Below the pieces are notes generated by a model, which was not told the DNA's origin, ran no database searches, and saw only the letters and a list, made by a program, of their open reading frames with translations. Both the position numbers and the translations under genes were made by a program. From the NCBI GenBank assembly GCA_016208615.1, contig JACQXS010000028.1, positions 1 to 41,418 of the forward strand: a stretch of 41,418 nt of DNA. Reading direction: 5' to 3'. The first letter of the stretch is position 1. Every line of letters starts with the position of its first letter. Shown here one piece after another: positions 25,276 to 35,937 of this stretch. This DNA is from Candidatus Stahliibacteriota bacterium (GTDB taxonomy: Bacteria; Hydrothermota; UBA3073; JACQXS01).

Positions 25276-27768
25276 CTATTTTTGTTCCCCTTCTATTGTC
25301 TCTTCCTTAAATTGTTTCAACAATCTTTCTGCCTTTTCTTTTTCACCCAAATTCCTATACGCATTACCTAACCAAAATCCTGCTTTATTATAGTTTTTGT
25401 AATCTTTATACTTATCCAATATAGTTTGGAATGGTTCTATAGCATCCACATATCTTCCCATATTAAAGAAAGTCGCCCCCATTTGGAAATATACATCCGG
25501 CACCTTCTCGTGCTTTGGAAAATACTGCAAAAATCTTCTACACTCTTCTATCCTTTTTTCATAATTTTTAATTGACCCATATGTCATTATTATATAATAC
25601 TGAGCATCAACTCCCTTATCTGATTCTGGGAAATTAACTATCACTCTTTGGAATTCCTTAATTGCATTCTCATAATCTTCCGGCGCCTCTGATTCTACCG
25701 CTACATTATATGCGGCTGCCGCAATCTGCCATTGTGCCTCTGCAGCCAGATCGACCTCAGGATACTTTTCTACTAACTCTTTCAGCATATCTGGCTCCTC
25801 TTGTCCCCACACATACAAACAGGTTGCGATTTGTTGCTTCGCTTGTGGAGCCAATGAATCCTCAGGATATAGGTCTTTAAATTTTTGGAACTCCCTTATT
25901 GCATTCTCGTATTCCCTTAACTGATAATAAGTAGCCGCCAACTGGAACTGCGCATCTTTTGCCAGCGGATGCTTTGTATAGTCTTCAAGTATAGTTTCAT
26001 AACACCCTATTGCTTCGTCATATTTTCCAGCCAGAAAATATATTCTCCCTAAGTCAAACGCTGCGTCCGGTGCCCTTAAACAAGTTGGATATTGGTCTAA
26101 CACTTTTTGCCAATATTCAATTGAACTTCCATATTTCCCGAGCGCTGCAATCGCTTTTCCTCCATGATAATATGAGTTTCCTGCCACTGCACATTCCGGA
26201 TATAACTCTCCAATTCCAGATAAAAACACAGTGTAAGCATCTTCAAAATCTTGCCCATTAAACGACGATATCGCCCATCCATACATTGATGATATTGCCA
26301 AATTCGTATCTGTCAAATTCCATCTCTCATATGCATCTTTCAACAAATCATGTGCATCCTTAGTTTTGCCTTGTTCAAGTAGGCACCATCCCCTTCCAAC
26401 CCATGCTGGCGCTTTCACCTCTGGGATTAAGAAGTCTTTAATACATTCATCATAAAAGTCTATTGCTTTAGGATATCTATCCAAATAATAATACGCCTCA
26501 CCCAAATACAATTTTGCCCTTCCTATCCATGGCTCCTGTGGGTCAAATCCTGTAATCAATTTATATAACGAAGTCCCAATAGATGCCCCTTCTTCAAATC
26601 TCCCCAATTGCAAATAACAAAATATCTGCATAGTGTACGATGGTAATAGCGCTTCTGATGCGGGATACAATTTTATTACCTTCTGGTAATGCTCAATCGC
26701 TTCTACATATCTTCCCTGAATATAAAATGCCGTTCCTGCTAAATGGTCTCCTAGTCCTGCAAAATTACCCGTCGGATATACTGACACCACCTGCTTAAAC
26801 GACATTTGTGCGCCTACGGTATCTCCTCTTATAATATACGATTGCCCATGTCCTATATGTGCCAATGCCGCCACCCTCATATCCGGATAATCTGTCTTCA
26901 CCTTAGAATAACATCCTACCCCTTCATCAATTCTTTTTAACTTCATTCTTGCTACTCCAAGCTGATACCACGAATGTGCAGATAACCATGGGTCTTTAGC
27001 TTTTACTGTATAAATAAAGTACTGTATAGATTTTTCATATTCCTCTTTATTAAGGTGACAACATCCCAACTTGTATCTTGCATAATCCTTTAGCTCTGTC
27101 CATGGATACTTAGCCAGAAAATCAGTATATTTTTCCAATGCTCCCGGATAATCTTTATTCTCAAACAGCGCATCTCCCATAGAGTAAGCCGAATATTCTG
27201 CCAACTTCGTTCCCGCATATTTTGCAATCAGGTCTTTGTAAATATCTATTGCTTTGAGTGGGTCGCCCAACCTTGCATAACACCTTGCCCTGTAATACAA
27301 TCCTTCTTTTGTCTGCAACCTATCCAAAAAAATCAACGCATCCTTATATTTTCCTTCCGCATAAAGACATATTCCTTTGCCACACAATACTCTCTTATCC
27401 TCTGTGTACCCCGGGAACCTATCTATCTCATCAATCAAGTACTTTTTAGCCATCGCCACATCTCCCAAGACTAACCAGCACATCCCTGTGGAATAAATGG
27501 CTTCCGGACACAAATATGTATCCTTATACGATTCCATAATATGCCTAAATACAGTAATCGCATCTTCATACCTATGCAAATTATAATAGCATTCCCCCAT
27601 CCTATATAGTGCTTCAGCAGCCGTATCCTCAAACTTTATAAGACTTTCGTATCCTTTAATTGCCTCTTCGTATTGTTCCCTTGCAAATAATGCTTCTACT
27701 GCTTGGAAACTATCTGTAGGACACTTAGTCGTTACTCCTATCAATAGGCTAATAGTAAATAGATACAT
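25276..27768 (-). CDS. Large periplasmic TPR-repeat protein
   Basis: The 830 residues are almost entirely TPR-like helical hairpins (more than 20), with repeated A(I/L)xxY/F and YP patterns such as YEEAIKGYESLI, YEDAITVFRHI and YENAIREFQKF. A short N-terminal hydrophobic stretch (MYLFTISLLIGVTT) may be a signal peptide. It is far longer than YbgF/CpoB or BamD and lies where YbgF-like TPR proteins sit near Tol/Exb genes. It is probably a scaffold for the envelope complex encoded around it. Confidence 0.75.
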   Translation of the reverse strand: MYLFTISLLIGVTTKCPTDSFQAVEALFAREQYEEAIKGYESLIKFEDTAAEALYRMGECYYNLHRYEDAITVFRHIMESYKDTYLCPEAIYSTGMCWLVLGDVAMAKKYLIDEIDRFPGYTEDKRVLCGKGICLYAEGKYKDALIFLDRLQTKEGLYYRARCYARLGDPLKAIDIYKDLIAKYAGTKLAEYSAYSMGDALFENKDYPGALEKYTDFLAKYPWTELKDYARYKLGCCHLNKEEYEKSIQYFIYTVKAKDPWLSAHSWYQLGVARMKLKRIDEGVGCYSKVKTDYPDMRVAALAHIGHGQSYIIRGDTVGAQMSFKQVVSVYPTGNFAGLGDHLAGTAFYIQGRYVEAIEHYQKVIKLYPASEALLPSYTMQIFCYLQLGRFEEGASIGTSLYKLITGFDPQEPWIGRAKLYLGEAYYYLDRYPKAIDFYDECIKDFLIPEVKAPAWVGRGWCLLEQGKTKDAHDLLKDAYERWNLTDTNLAISSMYGWAISSFNGQDFEDAYTVFLSGIGELYPECAVAGNSYYHGGKAIAALGKYGSSIEYWQKVLDQYPTCLRAPDAAFDLGRIYFLAGKYDEAIGCYETILEDYTKHPLAKDAQFQLAATYYQLREYENAIREFQKFKDLYPEDSLAPQAKQQIATCLYVWGQEEPDMLKELVEKYPEVDLAAEAQWQIAAAAYNVAVESEAPEDYENAIKEFQRVIVNFPESDKGVDAQYYIIMTYGSIKNYEKRIEECRRFLQYFPKHEKVPDVYFQMGATFFNMGRYVDAIEPFQTILDKYKDYKNYNKAGFWLGNAYRNLGEKEKAERLLKQFKEETIEGEQK

Positions 27769-27783
27769 TTTTTTATATTTGGA

Positions 27784-29202
27784 TTACCTTCTTCTCGTAC
27801 TTCTTGTAGTTTTCTTTTTTTCCTCAGTCTTCTTGCCTTGTTCTTTTCTTTCTTCTTGAATATAAGTAGGTTGCTCACCTCTTGACCTAATAATAACCGT
27901 TCCCGGTGGTCCCATTGTCGTCATAGTAGCCAAAAATCCTTCATGGTCCCAAGTTCTACCATCTCTTTCTACTACTCTCAAAGTGTAATAATACTTTCCA
28001 TCCGGCACAAGTATAGCGTTATCATCTTTTCCATCCCATGCTACTCTATAAGGTGGCGTACTCCAGGCTTCAATTTTTCTAACCACCGTTCCATTAGCAT
28101 CTTTAATCAAAACTTGCCATTTCTTTACTTCCGTTCTTGGCGATATATTAAAGTATATCCAGGAAATATTTTTCCCCTCTTCTCCTGAGGTAGGTGAAAA
28201 TGCAGTTACGGGACAGTGTGCCTTTGCCCTATATCCACCGAACATCATAGTTAATGAAAAGTTATGCCCCATCCCAAATACACTTCCTGCTTGATGCGGT
28301 ATTTCCAAAGCATAATCAAGCTTTACTTCATATGTTCTTTGGTCTTTCCATACTCCTAATCCCAATCCTGCATATGATTGATTAAATCCTGCTCTTAAAT
28401 ATAGCGCCGGTATAGCCCTATATTCTACTCCCGCCCCAAATACTGGTTTCCTATACTCTGACCAAATCATATCAACCGTTAACGACAACTTATCCGACCA
28501 CGGTCTTACAGCAAATCCTGACCTAAGAACAAGAGGAAATGTATTGCTCTCATCAATAAGTTTAACTGACGGCTTAATCGCATTCTGCACATTAATCCCT
28601 AATGAAAATGTTTGATCTGGGAAGAAATATAACCCCACATCTGTTCCAAACCCCATACTCATCCACTTATATAGTTGGTGATAAAATATTTTCGCATTCA
28701 CTCCCGCCCATACAGGACCTATCAATCTTGTTGAATATGTAATCAAACCTGCTACTTCTCTATTAGTAAAAGTATATCCCGAGCCCGTTGGCCTTTCTGG
28801 GTCTCTATATTCTATTCCCGGAGTATATATATGAAATACGGTAACTCCGAATCCCGAAGTTCCAGATGCCGGTCTTGCATACATAAGCACATCTGCACAA
28901 GTTCCGAGGCCTGCAAAAATTATTGAATGCATAAAACTCACTTCCTGCGTATTCAATTGCACCAGACCTGCTGGATTAAAATAACCCGCCGACCCATCAT
29001 TCGCCAACCCAGACACTGCTCCTGCCATCCCAAGTGTCCTTGCCGAAGGTGCCCAATAACTCAGAAATGCCCCATATATCCCTGCATCCCCAATTCCATA
29101 TACTTTTATAGAAAACAAAAGACACCCTATAGAAAATAGAGAACCACAAGTAATTCTCCTTTTCTTTCTCCAAATCTCGGAATATGATTTTTGTTTTTTC
29201 AT
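27784..29202 (-). CDS. PorV/PorQ-like outer-membrane barrel with FlgD-type C-terminal domain
   Basis: N-terminal signal, then a beta-barrel of the PorV/PorQ (UPF0164) type: SARTLGMAGAVSGLANDGSAGYFNPAGL is the family hallmark (given here as adjoining blocks SARTLGMAGA and NDGSAGYFNPAGL). At about 355-440 an Ig-like FlgD fold (VAWDGKDDNAILVPDGKYYY) follows, then a Lys/Arg-rich tail. The ATG at 29202 has GAGG five bases upstream; an ATG at 29235 overlapping the upstream gene is the alternative. In Bacteroidota PorV serves type IX secretion; no other type IX gene is here. Confidence 0.78.
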   Translation of the reverse strand: MKKQKSYSEIWRKKRRITCGSLFSIGCLLFSIKVYGIGDAGIYGAFLSYWAPSARTLGMAGAVSGLANDGSAGYFNPAGLVQLNTQEVSFMHSIIFAGLGTCADVLMYARPASGTSGFGVTVFHIYTPGIEYRDPERPTGSGYTFTNREVAGLITYSTRLIGPVWAGVNAKIFYHQLYKWMSMGFGTDVGLYFFPDQTFSLGINVQNAIKPSVKLIDESNTFPLVLRSGFAVRPWSDKLSLTVDMIWSEYRKPVFGAGVEYRAIPALYLRAGFNQSYAGLGLGVWKDQRTYEVKLDYALEIPHQAGSVFGMGHNFSLTMMFGGYRAKAHCPVTAFSPTSGEEGKNISWIYFNISPRTEVKKWQVLIKDANGTVVRKIEAWSTPPYRVAWDGKDDNAILVPDGKYYYTLRVVERDGRTWDHEGFLATMTTMGPPGTVIIRSRGEQPTYIQEERKEQGKKTEEKKKTTRSTRRR

Positions 29203-29228
29203 TCTTACCTCTTTTTCTAATTTATTAT

Positions 29229-30467
29229 TTACCATACTACACCTATCTTTTTCTTAAAGACACCCGATTTTTCTACTGCTATTGTCTCAACACATAGCTG
29301 ATAACACCCATTCGCTACTCTATGGCCCTTATCATTTTTAACATCCCATTTCAAAAACCACAACGATGCTGCCGGGTTCACACTCAGTTGGTCCATTAAT
29401 TCCTGTGTAAAATCTCGCACTACATATCCAAAAGAGTCATATATCTTCCCTTTTACATCATTACACTTCACTCGTCTAATTATTATATCTACATCCTCTC
29501 CCGGTGTACCACAAGGATTTGGGACAACTACAATAGGGTCATCCGGTGTAGGTGGTCTCCCAGTAACTGCAAAATGCTCACATCTTGACATTAGACTTCC
29601 TATCGCTTTTAATCCTGCCCACCCTGTATCTGCATATTCTACTTCAAACAGTTTTTTAGCCACAGAGTCTATAACCCCATCATGTGGTACTTCGGTAAAA
29701 AGCGTATCCGTTACAGGAATAACACTATCCGGCTCTATCGCCGAAAAACACGGTTCCAGATGCACATTTTCTACTGCTGCTGGGTTATACGGAACAGCAT
29801 TATAGTATCCATCGGTCGCATATACCCAGCAATCATATAATCTTACTGCATCCCAATCTTTTGGCATTCCTCTTTTCCCAATAAGTGATTTATCACCGGG
29901 ATAGTGTTCTTCTCCCGGCAATCTTAGTAATAGATTCACATATTGACCAGGTATAACCGAGTCTAACGGATTTGAAGTATCAGGCAAAAATAGGGGTGGT
30001 ATATTTGACGCATCTTCTACAATAAATACATATTCTAATATATCTTTTGGTGATGCTCCCCTTTGATGAGTAGTCGCTCGCCAAGTAGTTACGGTATCAA
30101 TCGCAACACTCCATCCGGGAAAATTTGGATTATTCGTTTCAAGTCTAACTGTATCCCATGATATATTGTCATCCGGTCCTTCTGACAAGAATGGCAGTGT
30201 TGCCACATCTAATACCCCAATCCGTACCAGACGAGGAGTGCCCACCGGAAGAGTATAGTCTGCATGCGTTGCTGCTACCAATAACTCTACCCTTCGTCCT
30301 GCGAGAATACTATTGGCTCCAACTTGTCGTATCCCCTGTCCCACAAATAACGATTCACACGGTACTCCATCCATTCTCCATAATACTATATTTAACCTAT
30401 CTCCCACATCCGCCCATATCACTATCGGAACCATAATTAAAAAGGAACTAATAATTTTTATCTTCAT
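29229..30467 (-). CDS. Secreted protein of unknown function, beta-rich
   Basis: The 412 residues start with a signal peptide ending IWA-DVG. The body has no recognised domain; it contains many Asp/Pro turns and a repeated VIP-type sequence (LDSVIPGQYVN; EPDSVIPVTD). The C-terminal 90 residues (VVPNPCGTPGEDVDIIIRR; LWFLKWDVKNDKGHRVANGC) look like a FlgD-type Ig/sorting domain. First gene of the envelope operon, without RBS and with a promoter close to its ATG. Four cysteines near the C-terminus could form disulfides. Confidence 0.65.
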   Translation of the reverse strand: MKIKIISSFLIMVPIVIWADVGDRLNIVLWRMDGVPCESLFVGQGIRQVGANSILAGRRVELLVAATHADYTLPVGTPRLVRIGVLDVATLPFLSEGPDDNISWDTVRLETNNPNFPGWSVAIDTVTTWRATTHQRGASPKDILEYVFIVEDASNIPPLFLPDTSNPLDSVIPGQYVNLLLRLPGEEHYPGDKSLIGKRGMPKDWDAVRLYDCWVYATDGYYNAVPYNPAAVENVHLEPCFSAIEPDSVIPVTDTLFTEVPHDGVIDSVAKKLFEVEYADTGWAGLKAIGSLMSRCEHFAVTGRPPTPDDPIVVVPNPCGTPGEDVDIIIRRVKCNDVKGKIYDSFGYVVRDFTQELMDQLSVNPAASLWFLKWDVKNDKGHRVANGCYQLCVETIAVEKSGVFKKKIGVVW

Positions 30468-30505
30468 TATGTTTTTAACATAATGACTAAAAATTCACTT
30501 GTCAA
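30465..30505 (-). promoter_or_regulatory. Promoter of the envelope operon, overlapped by a palindrome
   Basis: The minus strand has a perfect -35 TTGACA (30500-30505), a 17-nt spacer and a -10 TATGTT (30477-30482). The -10 ends nine bases before the ATG at 30467, so the RNA should begin two or three bases before the start codon. A perfect 9-bp inverted repeat CATTATGTT-TTT-AACATAATG (30465-30485) covers both the -10 and the start codon and could be an operator or an RNA hairpin. Confidence 0.6.
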
Positions 30506-30629
30506 GTATTTTTTTTAATTTTTTATATTATTTCATAAAATTATATTTTAACTTTATTCCTCATCTTATTTTGGGGTCTTTTTTTAAAAAATACTTGAAA
30601 CTTTAATAATTGTGTCTTAACTTTTAACT

Positions 30630-31601
30630 ATGGTAAAATATTTAGTAGTCGCAGGAATACTTAAACTATTTTCTTCCTGTTCCATGATGAAAAATCTTTA
30701 TCGCTTTTTAGGCAATACAATGGGTGCGAAGTTGCGTTCAAAAGAAGGGCTTCCTGTCTCATATATGAAGCGTGTGTGTGAATTTTTGCCCCTGCTTCGG
30801 AAATATGTCTCTAATTCTGAGGGTGCCAGATTTTTGGAAATAGGTACGGGTTGGATACATTGGGAGTCAATTTTTATCAGACTCTTTTACCCTACGAATA
30901 TTGTTTTGTTTGACATTTGCGATAACCGTCAATTAGGTGCTTTAAAGCAATACTTTACCGAATTTAGTAACCTAATAGATAAAAATATAGCTATGTCTCC
31001 ATCTGAATCTGCTAATGTCCATTTGTTGCTTAACTCTATTTTATCGGTCAATTCATTTGCTGAGCTTTATCATTTGTTGGGGTTCCAATATGTTGTTGAA
31101 CCCAGTGGTAGACTTTGTCATTTTGAGGAAGGGTCATTTGATGTTCTTTTTAGTTGCAATTGTCTTGAACATATAGATAAAAATATACTCACTGAATATA
31201 TTCAAAGTTTTTACCGCTTATTAAAGCCCGGCGGTTATTCTATTCACACAATTGATATAGGGGACCATCTTTCTTATTATGCTAAGCAAGTTTCTTTTAA
31301 GAATTATCTAAAATATTCAGATACTATATGGAGGCGGCACTTTGAGAATAAAGTCCAGTACTTTAATAGACTCCAAAAGCCATATTGGTTAAATTTATTT
31401 CAGGAAGCCGGATTAGAGTTAGTAGAAGCAGAATCCTTATCTTGCAATATTCGTTCGTTAAAAATTGATAAAAAATATGCACCCCTGAGTAAAAGTGATT
31501 TGGAGTGCATTACACTAAAAGTAGTTCACCGTAAACCTAACCCGTCCCGACATCCCGACCCCGTTTCGGTATCGGGACGGGGCGGAACGGGTCGGGAATG
31601 A
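30630..31601 (+). CDS. Class I SAM-dependent methyltransferase
   Basis: The 323 residues show motif I FLEIGTGWIHW (SAM binding), an acidic end of strand two (VLFDICD), and LFSCNCLEHID with LKPGGYSIHTID, as in Methyltransf_11/23-type proteins. The substrate is unknown. No RBS is seen before the ATG at 30630. The last 20 or so residues (from about PNPSRHPD) are encoded by a GC-rich palindromic repeat and are unlikely to be ancestral. The gene is AT-rich compared with its tail and is isolated between two minus-strand operons. Confidence 0.8.
   Translation: MVKYLVVAGILKLFSSCSMMKNLYRFLGNTMGAKLRSKEGLPVSYMKRVCEFLPLLRKYVSNSEGARFLEIGTGWIHWESIFIRLFYPTNIVLFDICDNRQLGALKQYFTEFSNLIDKNIAMSPSESANVHLLLNSILSVNSFAELYHLLGFQYVVEPSGRLCHFEEGSFDVLFSCNCLEHIDKNILTEYIQSFYRLLKPGGYSIHTIDIGDHLSYYAKQVSFKNYLKYSDTIWRRHFENKVQYFNRLQKPYWLNLFQEAGLELVEAESLSCNIRSLKIDKKYAPLSKSDLECITLKVVHRKPNPSRHPDPVSVSGRGGTGRE
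31541..31597. repeat. GC-rich palindromic repeat forming the methyltransferase 3' end
   Basis: CCCGTCCCGACATCCCGACC lies on the left and GGGACGGGGCGGAACGGGTC on the right, with a TTTCGGTATC centre; CCCGTCCC pairs with GGGACGGG. It replaces the expected C-terminal codons of the methyltransferase, and the ORF continues into it until 31601. Confidence 0.7.
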
Positions 31602-31679
31602 TAAAGTTCAAAGGTTAAAAAAATTGTAAGTCATAAGAATTAAGCTTAATCCTTACTATTTACAGCTTATATCTTTACT

Positions 31680-32846
31680 TCAGGAGTTAATTTCATCTTT
31701 TCGTCTCATAAAAGCAGGGATATCCAGGTTTTCATTTTCCTTAAAATTTATATCTTCTAAGTATAGTTTTTTCTTTCTCTTAAAGGTTGGGATTTTCAAA
31801 TTTTCTTCCCTCGTAACCCAATTGTCAGCACTCCTATTATTTGTGCTATGTGGTATACCTATAGAGTTATGTCTAATTCCCGTAGCCACAAGAGTAACTC
31901 CAATTTCATCTTTTCTCTCCTTATTTATATATGCTCCGAATATAATATTTGCATTTTCGCGTACATTTTCTTGAACAATTTTCATCACTTCATTCGCCTC
32001 ATAAAGCGTAAAACTACTATCCCCTGTAATATTGACCAGCACTCCTAAGCTCTTGCGAATAGACTTTTCTCCAAGTAATGCAGAATTTATGGCCATGTGA
32101 GCTGCCTTTTTAGCTCTTCCTTCGCCGCTACCTTTACCTATTCCTATAAATGTTTCTCCCTGCTCCGACATTACGGTTCGCACATCTGCGAAATCCACAT
32201 TCACCAATCCTGGGGTATTAATAATTTCTGTTATTCCATATACTATTTGATACACTATTTGATTAACTACTTCAAATGCCTCCATCAGCCCAACTTTTTC
32301 ATTCACTATTGTAAATAACTTTTGATTGTGTGCAACAATAATAGCGTCTGCATATCTTTTTAATCTAAATATACCTTCTCTTGCCTGGTTTGCCCGTACA
32401 CTACCTTCAAAACTAAATGGGAATGTCGCCACAGCTATCGTAAATTTACCCATCTCTTTAGCCATTTTCGCTATGATGGGAGATGCGCCCGTGCCTGTTC
32501 CACCACCCATTCCACAAGTTATGAACAAGACATCTGTATTTTTAATTAATTCCTTCACATCGTCATAATTTTCCTCCATTGCTTTTCTTCCAGTATCAGG
32601 GTCTCCACCTGACCCCAGTCCTTTTGTAAAATTACCGCCAATTTGAATCTTTATAGGTGATTGCGAAATTGTTAGTGCCTGTGAATCTGTATTTATAGCC
32701 ACAAACTCTATCCCATTAACTCCTTCTTTAACCATAGTATCCACTATATTCCCACCCGCTCCTCCTACACCTAATACCTTTATTTTGTATGGACTGGCTG
32801 GACTTATACTCGGGTCTGCGAAACTAAGTCTTAAATTTTTTCCCAT
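31680..32846 (-). CDS. ftsZ: Cell division protein FtsZ
   Basis: Tubulin-like GTPase that forms the division ring. The 388 residues have VGGAGGN (27-33), the GTP signature GGGTGTG (114-120), the T7 loop in VNVDFADVRTVM and the usual C-terminal domain. Odd: the tail has two copies of the conserved C-terminal peptide, LKIPTFKRKKK (about 350-360) and LDIPAFMRRKD (374-384), instead of one. GGAG lies shortly before the ATG. A hairpin repeat separates it from ftsA. Confidence 0.97.
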   Translation of the reverse strand: MGKNLRLSFADPSISPASPYKIKVLGVGGAGGNIVDTMVKEGVNGIEFVAINTDSQALTISQSPIKIQIGGNFTKGLGSGGDPDTGRKAMEENYDDVKELIKNTDVLFITCGMGGGTGTGASPIIAKMAKEMGKFTIAVATFPFSFEGSVRANQAREGIFRLKRYADAIIVAHNQKLFTIVNEKVGLMEAFEVVNQIVYQIVYGITEIINTPGLVNVDFADVRTVMSEQGETFIGIGKGSGEGRAKKAAHMAINSALLGEKSIRKSLGVLVNITGDSSFTLYEANEVMKIVQENVRENANIIFGAYINKERKDEIGVTLVATGIRHNSIGIPHSTNNRSADNWVTREENLKIPTFKRKKKLYLEDINFKENENLDIPAFMRRKDEINS

Positions 32847-32873
32847 TATTCTCCTTTATTTGTTCAGTTTTGT

Positions 32874-32897
32874 GATGCGGGTCAGGGGGCCCGCATC
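32874..32897. repeat. AGGG-loop hairpin between ftsA and ftsZ
   Basis: Arms GATGCGGGTC and GGCCCGCATC form ten pairs (one G-T) around AGGG. It belongs to the family at 12919 and in murD. It lies 27 bases upstream of ftsZ on the transcript and could affect the ftsA/ftsZ ratio. Confidence 0.75.
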
Positions 32898-32912
32898 TAC
32901 CCTTACAGCTTA

Positions 32913-34167
32913 TTACTTTAATAACCAATCTCCCATTTTATTGCCTAATTTTAATATCCAGGGCTTTGATTCTCTTGTTCCCATACCTTTATACTTATTA
33001 CTACCCTTCTTTTTATGATTAGTATCTTGGTTCATCATTCCATAAATCAGCAATCCAATTGCCGAAGCATACGAGGGGACTCTGATTTTTTCTCTCTCCT
33101 CTTCGGTTGACACTTCTATTGTATTAGGGGACCCTATCCTAACTGGGATGCCGAAAATTCGTTCCGCCAACCCATCTATACCTACCATTTTTGCTGCCCC
33201 TCCGGTAAGCACAACTGCTGATGGTAGGGTCTCAGAATTTGTATATCTTAATTTCCTGTTCACTAATCCCAATATCTCCTCAACCCTTGGTGCAATAATA
33301 GAAGCAATAGCTCTCTTTTCTACTAATTGTTCGCCACTTCTATTGAATTTCTGTACCTTAACAACTTCATTTCCTGCCAATTCAGACCTTGCCACGCCAT
33401 TAGTTGTTTTTATGGTTTCAGCATCCGCTCTGGTAATAGCAAGTCCAATTGAAATATCATTAGTAATATCTATCCCACCTAATGCAACAGTGAACACATC
33501 TTTTATCTGTCCCTCATTAAAAATCACACAATCCGTAGTTCCACCGCCCACATCTATAACAGCACAGCTAAGTTCCTTTTCATCTTGGTCTAAGACAGAG
33601 TAGGACGAGGCAAGCGATTGCAATATAATTTCCTTAACTTCCAGTCCTGCCCTATTTACCACCTTACATATATTTTGCACCACTGATTCTGCTCCTGTTA
33701 TTATATATATGTTACCTTCCAACCGATTTCCATCTAAACCGACTGGATTTTTTATCCCTATATGGTCGTCAACTGTAAAAGATTGCGATATCTTTTGTAT
33801 TATCTCTCTATCAGCAGGTATCTTAACTGATGCTGCTTGGTCTATTATTTGACTTACATCTTCTTCTGTTATTTCTCTTGTCGGCGCTCGTGTAACACTA
33901 ATCATTCCTTTTGAGCTTTCGCCTTTTATATGACTACCTGTAATGCCGACGAACGCACCTGTCAATTTAACATTCGCTTCCCTTTCCGCCTCAGAGACTG
34001 CAAGTATTATTGATTCAGTCGCCTCATCAATACTCGTAACTATTCCATTCTTAAAGCCCTTTGTCTTAGAGATACCAATGCCTTCTAATTCGGGTGCCGC
34101 ATTCTCTTTCATTTTGGCTATCATACAGACAGTTTTAGTACTCCCTAAATCCAACCCAGCTATTATT

Positions 34168-34178
<11 letters not shown>
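32913..34178 (-). CDS. ftsA: Cell division protein FtsA
   Basis: Actin-like membrane tether of FtsZ. The 421 residues have the phosphate-1 motif AGLDLGSTKT, the 1C domain (GITGSHIKGE), phosphate-2 DVGGGTTD and the adenosine motif LTGGAAKMVG. The C-terminal WILKLGNKMGDWLL is the amphipathic membrane helix. AAGGAGGGG precedes the ATG; the start lies inside the repeat-rich 3' end of murC (11-nt overlap). ftsQ, usually upstream, is absent. Confidence 0.96.
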
Positions 34179-35847
<1,669 letters not shown>

Positions 35848-35937
35848 CTTCCCTCTCTCCTCTCTCCTCTCTCCTCTCTCCTCTCTCATCTTTAGTCTAT
35901 AGTCTAATGTCTATAGTCTCTTATCTATCGGTTATCG
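35848..35937. repeat. Mosaic heptamer array between murC and murG
   Basis: From 35854 each seven-base step begins with TCT: TCTCTCC four times, TCTCTCA, TCTTTAG, TCTATAG, TCTAATG, TCTATAG, TCTCTTA, TCTATCG, then GTTATCG. The phase holds while the sequence drifts through unrelated heptamers. It supplies the murC RBS and meets the murG stop at 35932. Confidence 0.9.

Noticed and set aside
27784-29202. A type IX secretion locus
   Set aside because: Only a PorV/PorQ-like barrel and FlgD-type domains are present; gldK-N, sprA and porU-like genes are not in the window.
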